Part shown: positions 8,966-17,453 of the stretch, piece after piece
Layout of the letters: each line of letters begins with the position of its first letter
How positions within the stretch are numbered: position 1 is the stretch's first letter
Source of the DNA: Agrobacterium leguminum
GTDB lineage: Bacteria; Pseudomonadota; Alphaproteobacteria; Rhizobiales; Rhizobiaceae
NCBI RefSeq assembly: GCF_015704895.1
Contig: NZ_JADQWB010000003.1
Coordinates: forward strand, 248,001-312,000
Length of the DNA stretch: 64,000 bases
Direction: 5' to 3'
Translations under genes and position numbers: made by a program
The notes under the pieces: generated by a model
Told to the model about the DNA's origin: nothing
The model's database searches: none
What the model saw: the letters and a program-made list of their open reading frames with translations, nothing else

Positions 8966-10147
8966 ATGACCCTGCCTTCAATCGTGATTGCCAGCGCCGC
9001 GCGCACAGCCGTCGGCTCTTTCAATGGCCACTTCGCCAATACGCCAGCCCATGAACTCGGGGCGACCGTCATCAGCGCCGTGCTGGAGCGCGCCGGTGTC
9101 GCGGCGAACGAAATCGATGAAGTCATTCTCGGTCAGGTCCTGACGGCGGGCGAGGGGCAGAACCCGGCGCGGCAGGCTGCCATGAAGGCCGGCATTCCAC
9201 AGGAAGCGACCGCCTTCGGCCTCAATCAGCTTTGCGGCTCCGGCCTGCGCGCCGTGGCCCTCGGCATGCAGCAGATCGCGACCGGCGACGCGAACATTGT
9301 CATTGCCGGCGGGCAGGAATCCATGTCCATGGCGCCTCACTGCGCCCATTTGCGCGGCGGTGTGAAGATGGGCGATTTCAAGATGATCGACACCATGCTG
9401 AAAGATGGCCTCACCGACGCCTTTTACGGCTACCACATGGGCATCACTGCTGAAAACATTGCCCGCCAATGGCAGCTTTCCCGCGACGAGCAGGACCAAT
9501 TCGCCGTCGCATCGCAAAACAAGGCCGAAGCCGCGCAAAGCGCCGGCCGTTTTGCAGACGAGATCGTGGCTTTCACGGTGAAGGGCCGTAAGGCCGATAT
9601 CGTCATTGATACAGATGAGCATATCCGCGCCGGGGCTTCGCTGGAAACCATGGCCAAGCTGCGCCCCGCCTTCGACAAGGAAGGGACGGTCACGGCCGGT
9701 AACGCCTCCGGTCTGAACGATGGCGCCGCCGCCACGCTTTTGATGTCGGAACAGGAAGCAGGAAAGCGCGGCATCAGGCCGCTCGCCCGTATCGCCTCCT
9801 GGGCGACGGCAGGCGTCGATCCGCAGATCATGGGCACCGGCCCCATCCCCGCCTCCCGCAAGGCGCTGGCCAAGGCCGGCTGGTCGATCAGCGATATTGG
9901 TCTTGTGGAAGCCAACGAAGCCTTTGCGGCCCAATCCTGCGCCGTGGTGCGCGAACTTGGCCTTGATCCTGCTATCGTCAACGTCAATGGGGGAGCGATT
10001 GCGATCGGCCATCCGATCGGCGCATCCGGCGCGCGCGTCCTCAACACCCTGATTTTCGAAATGCGCCGCCGTAACGTGTCGAAGGGTCTCGCAACGCTCT
10101 GCATCGGCGGCGGCATGGGTGTCGCCATGTGCATCGAAGCGCCCTGA
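8966..10147 (+). CDS. phaA: Acetyl-CoA acetyltransferase (beta-ketothiolase)
   Basis: 393-residue biosynthetic thiolase that condenses two acetyl-CoA into acetoacetyl-CoA, the first step of polyhydroxybutyrate synthesis. Catalytic elements are present: the nucleophilic cysteine in NQLCGSGLRAV (about residue 89), the histidine in GHPIGASGARV (about 349) and the second cysteine in LCIGGGMGVAM (about 379). The ATG at 8966 has GAGGAG just upstream and gives the normal family length; an upstream in-frame ATG at 8912 would add an 18-residue extension without family support. phaB follows after 171 bases. Confidence 0.96.
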   Translation: MTLPSIVIASAARTAVGSFNGHFANTPAHELGATVISAVLERAGVAANEIDEVILGQVLTAGEGQNPARQAAMKAGIPQEATAFGLNQLCGSGLRAVALGMQQIATGDANIVIAGGQESMSMAPHCAHLRGGVKMGDFKMIDTMLKDGLTDAFYGYHMGITAENIARQWQLSRDEQDQFAVASQNKAEAAQSAGRFADEIVAFTVKGRKADIVIDTDEHIRAGASLETMAKLRPAFDKEGTVTAGNASGLNDGAAATLLMSEQEAGKRGIRPLARIASWATAGVDPQIMGTGPIPASRKALAKAGWSISDIGLVEANEAFAAQSCAVVRELGLDPAIVNVNGGAIAIGHPIGASGARVLNTLIFEMRRRNVSKGLATLCIGGGMGVAMCIEAP

Positions 10148-10203
10148 AACCGCCGCACGACTTGCCAAAAAGCAATTCCGGTTCAGCGCGCAATAGGGTA
10201 GAA

Positions 10204-10222
10204 GCGGCCTCCCATTGGCCGC
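10204..10222. other. Hairpin in the phaA-phaB spacer
   Basis: GCGGCC / GGCCGC with a 7-base loop followed by ATTTCTG. It could attenuate readthrough from phaA into phaB. Otherwise the 171-base spacer shows nothing distinctive. Confidence 0.35.
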
Positions 10223-10318
10223 ATTTCTGTGGCCGGTGAGCACAACGAACAAGTTCTGCAAGATATGGAAGCATCCTCGCATATGCAGGCGCTTCAATGA
10301 CAGGTCATGGAGGCCGAT

Positions 10319-11044
10319 ATGAGCCGGGTTGCTTTGATTTCCGGCGGGACGAGCGGCATAGGCGCCGCAATCGCCCGCGCCCTGCAGGCGGCCGGCTACC
10401 GGGTGGCCGTCAATTACGCCTTTACGACGGACAGGGCGGAAGCATTCCAGAAAGAAACCGGCATCCCCGCTTTTCAGTGGGACGTGCGCGACTATGACGC
10501 CTGCGTCAATGGCATAGCCAGGGTGGAAGAGACCTTCGGTCCCGTCGAGGTGCTCGTCAACAATGCCGGCATCACCCGCGATGCGATGTTCCATAAAATG
10601 TCGCCGCAGCAATGGCGCGAGGTGATCGACACCAACCTCACCGGCGTGTTCAACATGACCCATCCCGTATGGCCGGGCATGCGCGACCGCGGCTTCGGCC
10701 GCATCGTCAACATCTCCTCCATCAATGGTCAGAAAGGTCAGGCGGGACAGGCCAATTATTCCGCCTCGAAAGCGGGCGACATCGGCTTCACAAAGGCGCT
10801 CGCCCAGGAAGGCGCCAGCCGCAATATCACCGTCAACGCCATCTGCCCCGGCTATATCGGCACGGAGATGGTGAGAGCTATACCGGAGAAGGTTTTGGCG
10901 GAACGGATCGTGCCGCAAATTCCCGTTGGACGGCTGGGTGAGCCGGAAGAAATCGCACGCTGCGTTCTGTTTCTGGTTTCCGACGAGGCGGGTTTCATCA
11001 CCGGTTCGACCATGACGGCCAACGGCGGACAATATTTCGCCTGA
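10319..11044 (+). CDS. phaB: Acetoacetyl-CoA reductase
   Basis: 241-residue short-chain dehydrogenase/reductase that reduces acetoacetyl-CoA to (R)-3-hydroxybutyryl-CoA with NADPH, feeding PHA synthase. It has the glycine-rich nucleotide motif SGGTSGIGAAIA near the N-terminus, NNAG at about residue 80, and the catalytic YSASK near residue 147. The ATG at 10319 is preceded by GGAGG at a 5-base spacing and yields the standard PhaB length, so the in-frame ATG at 10307 is unlikely. The PHA synthase gene itself is not in this window. Confidence 0.95.
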   Translation: MSRVALISGGTSGIGAAIARALQAAGYRVAVNYAFTTDRAEAFQKETGIPAFQWDVRDYDACVNGIARVEETFGPVEVLVNNAGITRDAMFHKMSPQQWREVIDTNLTGVFNMTHPVWPGMRDRGFGRIVNISSINGQKGQAGQANYSASKAGDIGFTKALAQEGASRNITVNAICPGYIGTEMVRAIPEKVLAERIVPQIPVGRLGEPEEIARCVLFLVSDEAGFITGSTMTANGGQYFA

Positions 11045-11160
11045 GGCCGTCGATCCTGCCTTCCCGGCCGCCTGAACCTAGTAAACTTTCCGTGATCTCA
11101 GCTTTGATAATTTTGCTGCGCACAAAAACTTGAAGATGAAACACTGGAATGACACGCAGC

Positions 11161-11230
11161 CTAAACTAATGAAAATACGATAGTTTTTGTATAGTTTAGA
11201 ATGAGTCTAGAAAATCCTCAGCGACTCATT
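11161..11230 (+). promoter_or_regulatory. Iron-responsive type element and paired inverted repeats upstream of bfd
   Basis: Two abutting perfect 8-bp inverted repeats: CTAAACTA (11161-11168) with TAGTTTAG (11192-11199), and AATGAGTC (11200-11207) with GACTCATT (11223-11230). At their junction, TTTAGAA-N3-GTCTAGA (11195-11211) resembles the iron control element bound by Irr in rhizobia (approximately TTTAGAA-N3-TTCTAAA). A strong -10-like TATAGT (11190-11195) overlaps it. Irr control of bfd-bfr would fit known biology; binding is inferred. Confidence 0.45.
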
Positions 11231-11242
11231 AAGAGGTTTTTC

Positions 11243-11272
11243 TTGACATTTGCTGTCCTGTTTTGGTTTAAG
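11243..11272 (+). promoter_or_regulatory. Possible sigma70 promoter for bfd-bfr
   Basis: TTGACA at 11243-11248, an 18-base spacer, then TTTAAG at 11267-11272, about 38 bases before the bfd ATG. The -35 is consensus and the -10 is moderate. Confidence 0.45.
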
Positions 11273-11310
11273 AACGAAAACAACGTGTTGCGTCATACAG
11301 GCAGTCCATC

Positions 11311-11622
11311 ATGCTGGTTTGCAGCTGCAATTACATAACCGATCACGATATCCGGGACGTCATCAACGAGCTCCTCGACGAGGACTGTTGGCAGCTCATC
11401 GTTCCTGCAAAAGTGTATCACGCCATGGAAAAACGCGGCCGCTGCTGCGGCTGTTTCCCCACCGTTGTCGACCTGATCATCAAAACCACCGAAGAATATC
11501 ATGCCCGTCGCCACTCGACTGAGGCCGATGTTTTTGATTTTATGTCCCGCCTGAAACAATTCCATGAAGAGAACAGGAGAGCGGACATTGAAAGGCGACA
11601 AAAAAGTCATCGAGCGGCTTAA
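11311..11622 (+). CDS. bfd: Bacterioferritin-associated ferredoxin
   Basis: 103-residue protein starting [18 protein letters not shown], with the four-cysteine [2Fe-2S] pattern of the BFD domain (CSC near residues 4-6 and CCGC near 48-51). Bfd proteins donate electrons to bacterioferritin to release stored iron. The BFD domain occupies about residues 2-60, and the C-terminal tail makes the protein longer than the 64-residue E. coli form. The 3' end overlaps the start of bfr by 35 bases in another frame, indicating translational coupling. The upstream region carries an iron-control-like element. Confidence 0.9.
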   Translation: MLVCSCNYITDHDIRDVINELLDEDCWQLIVPAKVYHAMEKRGRCCGCFPTVVDLIIKTTEEYHARRHSTEADVFDFMSRLKQFHEENRRADIERRQKSHRAA

Positions 11623-12073
11623 CGAGGCCCTTTTTCTCGAACTCGGTGCGGTAAACCAGTACTGGCTTCACTATCGTTTGCTGGAAGACTGGGGCTACAC
11701 GAAGCTCGCCAAAAAGGAACGTGCTGAATCCATCGAGGAAATGCAGCACGCCGACAAGCTGGTCGCACGCATCATCTTCCTTGAAGGCCATCCCAACCTT
11801 CAGACCGTCGCGCCCCTGCGCATCGGCCAGAACGTCAAGGAAGTTCTGGAATCCGACCTTGCCGGCGAATATGACGCCCGCACCTCCTACAAGAAATCGC
11901 GTGATATCTGTTATGAGGCCGGAGACTACGTCTCCATGAAGCTTTTCGAAGAACTGCTGATCGACGAGGAAGGCCATATCGACTTTCTCGAAACCCAGCT
12001 CGAATTGCTCGGCAAGATCGGCGAGGAAAAATACGGCCAGCTCAACGCTGATTCCGCCAACGAAGCGGAATAA
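11588..12073 (+). CDS. bfr: Bacterioferritin
   Basis: 161-residue haem-containing ferritin that stores iron as a 24-mer. Ferroxidase ligands are visible in [12 protein letters not shown] (Glu near residue 17), EEMQHADKL (Glu and His near 50-53), [10 protein letters not shown] (Glu near 93) and [11 protein letters not shown] (Glu and His near 126-130); the Met of EEMQHAD is the usual haem ligand. I place the start at TTG 11588 (translation [11 protein letters not shown]) because AGGAGAG lies 7 bases upstream and the protein then matches the family length; the upstream ATG at 11564 would add 8 residues within bfd. Confidence 0.93.
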   Translation: MKGDKKVIERLNEALFLELGAVNQYWLHYRLLEDWGYTKLAKKERAESIEEMQHADKLVARIIFLEGHPNLQTVAPLRIGQNVKEVLESDLAGEYDARTSYKKSRDICYEAGDYVSMKLFEELLIDEEGHIDFLETQLELLGKIGEEKYGQLNADSANEAE

Positions 12074-12091
12074 GCACTGGCGACAGGACAG

Positions 12092-12117
12092 AAAAGGCGG
12101 CCTTGGCCGCCTTTTTT
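12092..12117. terminator. Bidirectional terminator between bfr and rppH
   Basis: AAAAGGCGGCC / GGCCGCCTTTT with a TT loop and additional T residues. It overlaps the rppH stop codon at 12116-12118. Confidence 0.85.
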
Positions 12118-12628
12118 ATTTGCCGGAAAGGTGCCGGAACTCCGCCACGACCTGCTCGTATACCGCGCGCTTGAACGGCACGATGAGCTCCGGCAGGCTT
12201 TCCATCGGCTTCCAGTCCCACGCGTCGAATTCGGCCGTGTGCCCGGTCGGCGGCGGATCGATCTGGATCTCGCTTTCGTCGCCTTCGAAACGAAAAGCAA
12301 ACCAGCGCTGCGCCTGCCCGCGATATTTGCCCCTGAGGCCGATACCGATCAGTTCAGGTGGCAGGTCATAGTGAATCCAGTCGCTCGCCTCCGCAAGCAG
12401 GCTCACCGTTTTCATGCCTGTTTCTTCGTAGAGTTCGCGAATGGCGGCCGTCAAAGGCCGCTCACCGTCATCGATGCCACCCTGCGGCATCTGCCACAAA
12501 TGCGGTGAGCCATCATATTCGGAATTGCCTTCCTTGATGCGCCTGCCGGCCCAGACAAGGCCCTCGGCGTTCAGCACCATAATTCCCGCACAGGGACGAT
12601 AAGGCAAATCTTCTGCTTTGATTGTCAT
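12116..12628 (-). CDS. rppH: RNA pyrophosphohydrolase (Nudix)
   Basis: 170-residue Nudix hydrolase that removes pyrophosphate from the 5' end of mRNA, starting decay. The Nudix box is intact, beginning GGIDDGE and ending RELYEETG at about residues 46-68, preceded by LWQMPQGG typical of RppH/NudH. The ATG at 12628 ([20 protein letters not shown]) gives the usual length; longer frames upstream have no family resemblance. It is the last gene of a long minus-strand array, 46 bases downstream of the divergent polysaccharide deacetylase gene. Confidence 0.93.
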   Translation of the reverse strand: MTIKAEDLPYRPCAGIMVLNAEGLVWAGRRIKEGNSEYDGSPHLWQMPQGGIDDGERPLTAAIRELYEETGMKTVSLLAEASDWIHYDLPPELIGIGLRGKYRGQAQRWFAFRFEGDESEIQIDPPPTGHTAEFDAWDWKPMESLPELIVPFKRAVYEQVVAEFRHLSGK

Positions 12629-12674
12629 TGGAAACCCGCACTGTCTGAGCGCCAGAAATGGCCGCACGCAAGGT

Positions 12675-13874
12675 TTACTGCCCTGCCTGCCCGGAAACAA
12701 GCGCAGAAACACCGACAATCTCGATGCCGCGCCCGCCAGCCTCGCGCGACCATTTGGAGATCGCGGCAACGCTTTCATCGAAAGCCGAAGCAACGCCGAT
12801 CGCCTGGCCGTTACGCCGTGCAATTCGTTCCAGTTCGTCCAGCTTGCGCAGAATGGCAGCTTCGGTGACTTCGCCGTCGAGCAGAATATCGGCAAAACCC
12901 TGCGGGGCGGAAATCGCCTTGGCAATACCGCCGCTCAGCGACTGCGCCGAAGAACCGTCATCCAGAAACAGCAGGCCACGCTTGCCGATGTCGCGCATTA
13001 CCGGCTCCAGCGCCGCCTGCTCGGCAAGGAAACGCCCGCCGAGATAATTCATGATGCCGGTGTAATTGGTGATCTTCGCCATGGAGCGATGCAGCCGGTC
13101 GATGTTGACCTTGGCGGGATCACCCGCCAGCAGGGTGTCCGGGCCGGGATTGGTGCCGGGGTAACCGAAAGGCTCAAGCGGTATCTGCAGAAGGATTTCA
13201 TGCCCCTGTCGGCGCGCTTCCTGCATCCAGCGCTGCAGGCTGTTGCCGCTGGCGGCAAAACCGAGCGTCACCTCCGGCGGCAGCTCCCGGATCGCTTTTT
13301 GCGACCCCGTCTGGCTGAGACCCAGCCCGCCGACCACGATCGCCACACGGGTGCCGCGTGCACCAGACCAGGGCCGCGCATATTGCTCCATCGGCCGCAA
13401 ACCGTCCGCACCGACAACCGGCAATCTGCCGAATGCGGTTTCTTCCAGCAGTTCCTCATTGGGTCGCGTCGCCATGCGCGGATCCTGACCATAGGTCTGG
13501 CCGCTCATCAGCACCGGCCCATCACCCTCGCGAGGGCGGGGAGAGTAAACCGATACGACATTGCCATCAGGCATTGTCTCACGATTAATGTTGGCGCCGG
13601 AGCGCCCGCTTTGCGGCTGCAGAGCGGCAGCGTCAGCGGGCGCCGTTGCCTCGGCCGCTGGGGTTTCAGGTGTCTTTTCGGCAAGCTGAGGCTGTGCATC
13701 CGGCCCGCTCGCCGTCTTCTGCAAATTGCCGGGCGAAAGCGCCGTATAGACGGACAGGCCGCCGATTGAGAAAACCGCAAGCACCGACAGAGCCATAATG
13801 ACGGAAAAGCGCCGGTTGATACCGGCGCTTTTTTTCTGACGACCCAGAAGCGGTTTTCGCAGGTCCGAAGGCAA
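12675..13874 (-). CDS. Divergent polysaccharide deacetylase family protein
   Basis: 399 residues with one N-terminal transmembrane segment ([20 protein letters not shown], about residues 23-42), a Pro/Ala-rich linker and a C-terminal domain of about 220 residues. The latter has the family traits [40 protein letters not shown] and [11 protein letters not shown]. This is the divergent polysaccharide deacetylase (DUF610/YibQ-like) family that co-occurs with EnvC and CtpA in proteobacteria. It is likely periplasmic and membrane anchored; its substrate is unknown. Codons 14-25 contain a strong hairpin (13805-13835). Confidence 0.85.
   Translation of the reverse strand: MPSDLRKPLLGRQKKSAGINRRFSVIMALSVLAVFSIGGLSVYTALSPGNLQKTASGPDAQPQLAEKTPETPAAEATAPADAAALQPQSGRSGANINRETMPDGNVVSVYSPRPREGDGPVLMSGQTYGQDPRMATRPNEELLEETAFGRLPVVGADGLRPMEQYARPWSGARGTRVAIVVGGLGLSQTGSQKAIRELPPEVTLGFAASGNSLQRWMQEARRQGHEILLQIPLEPFGYPGTNPGPDTLLAGDPAKVNIDRLHRSMAKITNYTGIMNYLGGRFLAEQAALEPVMRDIGKRGLLFLDDGSSAQSLSGGIAKAISAPQGFADILLDGEVTEAAILRKLDELERIARRNGQAIGVASAFDESVAAISKWSREAGGRGIEIVGVSALVSGQAGQ
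13805..13835. terminator. Terminator-like hairpin inside the start of the deacetylase-like gene
   Basis: AAAAGCGCCGG / CCGGCGCTTTT, a perfect 11-bp stem with a 6-base loop. On the plus strand it is followed by further T residues; on the minus strand by CC. It lies within the coding sequence, about 40-70 bases after the start codon. Confidence 0.6.
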
Positions 13875-13911
13875 TGAACGATCCGTCCAAACGGTTGGGC
13901 AATAAATGGAA

Positions 13912-13931
13912 TGCGCCGGCTGCCCGGCGCA
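13912..13931 (-). terminator. Stem-loop downstream of ctpA
   Basis: TGCGCCGG / CCGGCGCA, a perfect 8-bp stem with a CTGC loop, immediately after the ctpA stop. On the minus strand it is followed by TTCCATTTATT, so termination would be partial at best. Confidence 0.5.
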
Positions 13932-13936
13932 CTATC

Positions 13937-15265
13937 TTACTGCTTGTTGACCACAGCCTTTTCCGGGTTCGGCGGGAAAGACGGATCCGTCTTGGTGCCG
14001 CGCAACAGGTCCAGAGCATAGTTGAGCTGGATGTCGTCCTTGGCTTCCGGCGGAACATAAGCGGAGGAACCCGAACCTTCGTCGGTTTCGCTCTGGCCCT
14101 TGATGTGGCCGGAAAGACCGGATTCACCTTCGGTGGTCACCTTGCCCTGCAACTCGGGCGGCAATGGCTGCTCCACCTTGATATCAGGTTCAATGCCCGT
14201 ACCCTGGATCGATTTACCCGACGGCGTGTAATAGAGCGCCGTGGTCAGGCGCAGCGCGCCCGCCTCGCCGAGCGGAATGATCGTCTGGACCGAACCCTTG
14301 CCGAAGGAGCGAGTGCCGACCACGTTGGCACGGCGCAGATCCTGCAGGGCGCCGGCAACGATTTCCGAAGCCGAAGCCGAACCCCCGTTGACGAGCACGA
14401 TTACCGGCTTGCCATCGGTCAGATCGCCTGCCGTCGCGTTGAAGCGGCGGGTCTCGTCGGGGTTACGGCCACGGGTCGAAACGACCTCACCACGCTCGAG
14501 GAAGGCGTCGGAGACATTGATCGCCTGATCGAGCAAACCGCCCGGGTTGAGGCGAAGGTCGAGCACATAACCCTTCAGCTTGTCGGCCGGCACGTCCGCC
14601 TTGATCTTCTTGATCGCCTTTTCGAGATCGTCATAGGTCTTCTCGGTAAAGGAGATGACGCGCAGATAACCGACATTGTCGCCCTCGACGCGGGACTTCA
14701 CCGCGCGAACGGCAATGACATCGCGCATGACGGTGAATTCGAGCGGCTTGTCGGCGCCCTGGCGGATGATCGTCAGCTTGATCGGCGTCTTGACCGCGCC
14801 GCGCATCTTTTCGACCGCCTGTTCCAGCTTCAGGCCACGAACCGGCGTACCGTCGATTTCCGAAATGAAGTCGCCGGCGAGAATGCCTGCGCGGGAAGCC
14901 GGTGTATCGTCGATCGGCGTAATGACCTTGACGAGCTCGTTCTCCATGGTCACTTCGATGCCGAGACCGCCGAATTCACCCTTGGTCTGGGTGCGCATGT
15001 CGTTGGCATCCTTGGCATTCATGAAGCTCGAATGCGGATCGAGCGAGCTCAGCATGCCGTTTATGGCGTTTTCCACCAGCTTCTCGTCATCCGGCGGCGT
15101 CACATATTGTGCGCGCACGCGCTCGAACACATCGCCAAAGATCGACAGTTCCTTATAGGTCGAAGGCCCGGCCGCCTGTGCCGGCATGCTCGCCGAATAA
15201 ATCACGCTCATCGCCGTGGCGCCCATAAGCCCACCGATAAGGAGAAGCGAAACCTTACGAATCAT
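13937..15265 (-). CDS. ctpA: Carboxy-terminal processing protease, S41 family
   Basis: 442 residues with an N-terminal signal or anchor (VSLLLIGGLMGATAMSVIYS), a PDZ domain at about residues 95-170 (GLGIEVTMENELVKVITPI) and an S41 catalytic domain. The serine lies in GGSASASEIVAGALQD and the lysine in RSFGKGSVQTI, the Ser-Lys dyad of Ctp/Prc proteases, which trim periplasmic proteins including cell-wall enzymes. The ATG at 15265 has GGAAGGG upstream. Its 5' end overlaps the envC-like 3' end by 11 bases, coupling the two. The C-terminal tail is acidic and Pro/Ser-rich. Confidence 0.93.
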   Translation of the reverse strand: MIRKVSLLLIGGLMGATAMSVIYSASMPAQAAGPSTYKELSIFGDVFERVRAQYVTPPDDEKLVENAINGMLSSLDPHSSFMNAKDANDMRTQTKGEFGGLGIEVTMENELVKVITPIDDTPASRAGILAGDFISEIDGTPVRGLKLEQAVEKMRGAVKTPIKLTIIRQGADKPLEFTVMRDVIAVRAVKSRVEGDNVGYLRVISFTEKTYDDLEKAIKKIKADVPADKLKGYVLDLRLNPGGLLDQAINVSDAFLERGEVVSTRGRNPDETRRFNATAGDLTDGKPVIVLVNGGSASASEIVAGALQDLRRANVVGTRSFGKGSVQTIIPLGEAGALRLTTALYYTPSGKSIQGTGIEPDIKVEQPLPPELQGKVTTEGESGLSGHIKGQSETDEGSGSSAYVPPEAKDDIQLNYALDLLRGTKTDPSFPPNPEKAVVNKQ

Positions 15266-16652
15266 TGTGCGCCCTTCCGGTATTTTTTGCGGTCCACCAC
15301 GGTTGAGAATCAACCGGTACACCATCTTTCCTGAACTCAATGTAGAGCGTTGGCCTGTCGGTTTCCAGCGCCAATGCTGCTGCACTCGCTACTCTTTTTG
15401 CACCCATGGAGGCGATGGGCTCTCCGGAGAACACGAACATTCCCTGCCGCGTCCTCACATTGTCCATGCCCGTCATCACCACATGATATCCATCGCCCGT
15501 ATTGAGGATGATCATCCGGCCATAACTGCGAAAATCTCCGGCAAACACCACGAAGCCGTCTGCAGGCGCCGTCACGATGGCTTCCGGTCCGCTCGCGACG
15601 ACAATTCCCTTGGAAAAGTGGCCCGTTCCGTCCGCATCGCCGAAGCGCCGCAGCACCTCGCCGGTAACCGGCAGCTCCAGCTTTCCCTTCAAACTCGCGA
15701 AGGGATATGCGGGCGCAATACGGTTTTTATCGGGCATTCCAGCCTCGGCCGCGGCCCGCTCCTTTTCGCGTTCCGCCTCCGAAAGACGGGCCAGGCGCTG
15801 CTCTTCCGCCCGCGCCTTTTCCATCGCCTCCCGCACCGAGGTAATCTCGCCTTCGAGCGAACTGACCAGCCCCTCGAGGCTCGTCGCCTTGCTCGCAAGC
15901 TCTTCAGATCGCTTGCGTTCCGCGTCCAGCTCCGCCGCCGTCTGGGTATTCTTGCGATCGTTTTCGGCAATCAGCAGGTCGAGACGTTTTTCCTCTTCCA
16001 GACTTGCCGTCATCATACCCGTAAGATCGTCCTTTTCGCGAGCGATTGCCTGTCTCAGATCGGTCAATTCTTTGAGAGCGGAAACCAGCTTGTCGGTTTC
16101 ACCGCGAATGCCGGGCACGACGGCGCCGAGAAGAATGGCGCTTCGCACGGACGCAAGCGCATCCTCCGGCGAGACGAGAAGGGCGGGGGGCGGGTTTCGG
16201 CCCATGCGCTGCAACGCCGCCAGAACCTCCGCCAGCACGCCGCGTCTTTCCCGCAGCGACGCCTTGACGCCATCCTCGCGCACCGAAAGCTTGGCCAGGC
16301 GATCCTCACCGTCGCTGATCTTGGTTTCCAGCGCCTTGCGCCGGGCAGCCGATGCGATCAGCTCTTCCCGGATGCGGGCGCTGTCCTGATTGAGGGAGGC
16401 GATGCTTTCCTCAAGCTTCCTTGTCTTGTCTTCCGAAAGACCGATGCTGTCGACCAGCTCCTCCAGATCCTGCCGGTTCTGGTCGCGACGCTTCTCCAGC
16501 GTCTGCAGCGCATCCGGCGACGAATCATCGCCAGCGGCCGGAACGGCGCCCGCATCGTCCCGCGAATAGGTCGGACCGATGCCCATGACGAAAGCAGCAA
16601 TAACCGCGCCCGCAAGGGCAGCGTGCCGTTTTCGTTGAGGCCTGTTGTCCAT
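15255..16652 (-). CDS. EnvC-like murein hydrolase activator (degenerate M23/LytM)
   Basis: 465 residues: a signal peptide (ALAGAVIAAFVMGIGPTYS), a long charged coiled coil (about residues 40-290) and a C-terminal LytM/M23 domain (about 330-450). The zinc-site positions are not conserved: the usual HxGxD is replaced by SKGIV, and the Y-x-H stretch reads MTGM. That is the pattern of EnvC-type activators, which switch on amidases rather than cut peptidoglycan themselves. The ATG at 16652 leads directly into the signal peptide; the ribosome binding site is weak. It precedes ctpA with an 11-base overlap. A role in daughter-cell separation is inferred. Confidence 0.85.
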   Translation of the reverse strand: MDNRPQRKRHAALAGAVIAAFVMGIGPTYSRDDAGAVPAAGDDSSPDALQTLEKRRDQNRQDLEELVDSIGLSEDKTRKLEESIASLNQDSARIREELIASAARRKALETKISDGEDRLAKLSVREDGVKASLRERRGVLAEVLAALQRMGRNPPPALLVSPEDALASVRSAILLGAVVPGIRGETDKLVSALKELTDLRQAIAREKDDLTGMMTASLEEEKRLDLLIAENDRKNTQTAAELDAERKRSEELASKATSLEGLVSSLEGEITSVREAMEKARAEEQRLARLSEAEREKERAAAEAGMPDKNRIAPAYPFASLKGKLELPVTGEVLRRFGDADGTGHFSKGIVVASGPEAIVTAPADGFVVFAGDFRSYGRMIILNTGDGYHVVMTGMDNVRTRQGMFVFSGEPIASMGAKRVASAAALALETDRPTLYIEFRKDGVPVDSQPWWTAKNTGRAHNDS

Positions 16653-16811
16653 GTGAACTTTCTTTGATGCCGAAGCAGAAGCGCCGATATTAGGGATTTT
16701 GCCGCGATCTTCCAAGAGGCCCTGGAAAGGCCGCCGCCAAAGCCGTGCGCTGTCAGCGGTGTCGCGGAGCTTCATGTTGAAATTGAGACAATTATCTGAA
16801 TCGAAACCCGA

Positions 16812-17294
16812 TCAAACGCGATGATAGGGATGACCGGAGAGGATCGTGACGGCGCGGTAAAGCTGCTCGGCGATCAGGATACGAACGATCTGATGCGGCC
16901 ATGTCAGCTTTCCGAGATTGAGAACGGCGGTCGCCTTGTCGTAAAGCGCGGGATCGAGCCCATCGGCTCCGCCTATGGCGATCACGAGGTCGCGCTTGCC
17001 GCTATCGCGCAAATCGCCAAAGAATGAAGCAAAGGCAGGACTGTCCAGCGCCTTACCGCGCTCGTCCAGCAGGACGAGGGCTGCTCCGTCAACCAGATGT
17101 TTTTCCAGCATCGCGGCTTCTTCGCGCTTGCGGGTCTCCGCATTGGAAGCGCGGCTTTCGGCAACCTCGATCACCCGCGAAAACTCCAGCCCGATCGCCG
17201 GGCCGGTCTTTGCCAGACGCTCGATATAACGGGCCGCAAGATCCTTTTCGGGGCCGGATTTCAGCCGTCCCACCGCAAAAATTGAAATCCGCAT
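16812..17294 (-). CDS. rlmH: 23S rRNA pseudouridine-1915 N3-methyltransferase
   Basis: 160-residue SPOUT methyltransferase that methylates pseudouridine 1915 of 23S rRNA in assembled ribosomes. Family features are the N-terminal MRISIFAVGRLKSGPE, the cofactor-pocket motif IGGADGLD and the C-terminal knot LIAEQLYRAVTILSGHPYHR. The ATG at 17294 gives the canonical length. It sits between rsfS and the envC-like gene in the minus-strand array, preceded by three small hairpins. Confidence 0.95.
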   Translation of the reverse strand: MRISIFAVGRLKSGPEKDLAARYIERLAKTGPAIGLEFSRVIEVAESRASNAETRKREEAAMLEKHLVDGAALVLLDERGKALDSPAFASFFGDLRDSGKRDLVIAIGGADGLDPALYDKATAVLNLGKLTWPHQIVRILIAEQLYRAVTILSGHPYHRV

Positions 17295-17311
17295 CGCAAA
17301 CCTGCATTCGT

Positions 17312-17331
17312 CGTGACCCAACAGGGTCACG
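17312..17331 (-). other. Hairpin in the rlmH leader
   Basis: CGTGACCC / GGGTCACG with an AACA loop, about 18 bases upstream of the rlmH start codon. Two weaker hairpins lie further upstream: GCATAG/CTATGC near 17341-17363 and GGCCGG/CCGGCC near 17364-17383. Confidence 0.45.
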
Positions 17332-17453
17332 CTCTTAACAGCATAGCCTGCGGATTCCTATGCGGCCGGTCTGATTTCCGGCCAGAGGCACCGTTTCCGA
17401 AGTCAGATATGATCTTCGGCAAAAGCGATGCACTCGCTCAAAGGCTCACCGCA

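Noticed and set aside
8978..11032. 684-codon open frame antisense to phaA and phaB
   Set aside because: It mirrors the third-position GC bias of the two real genes on the other strand, which carry complete catalytic motifs.
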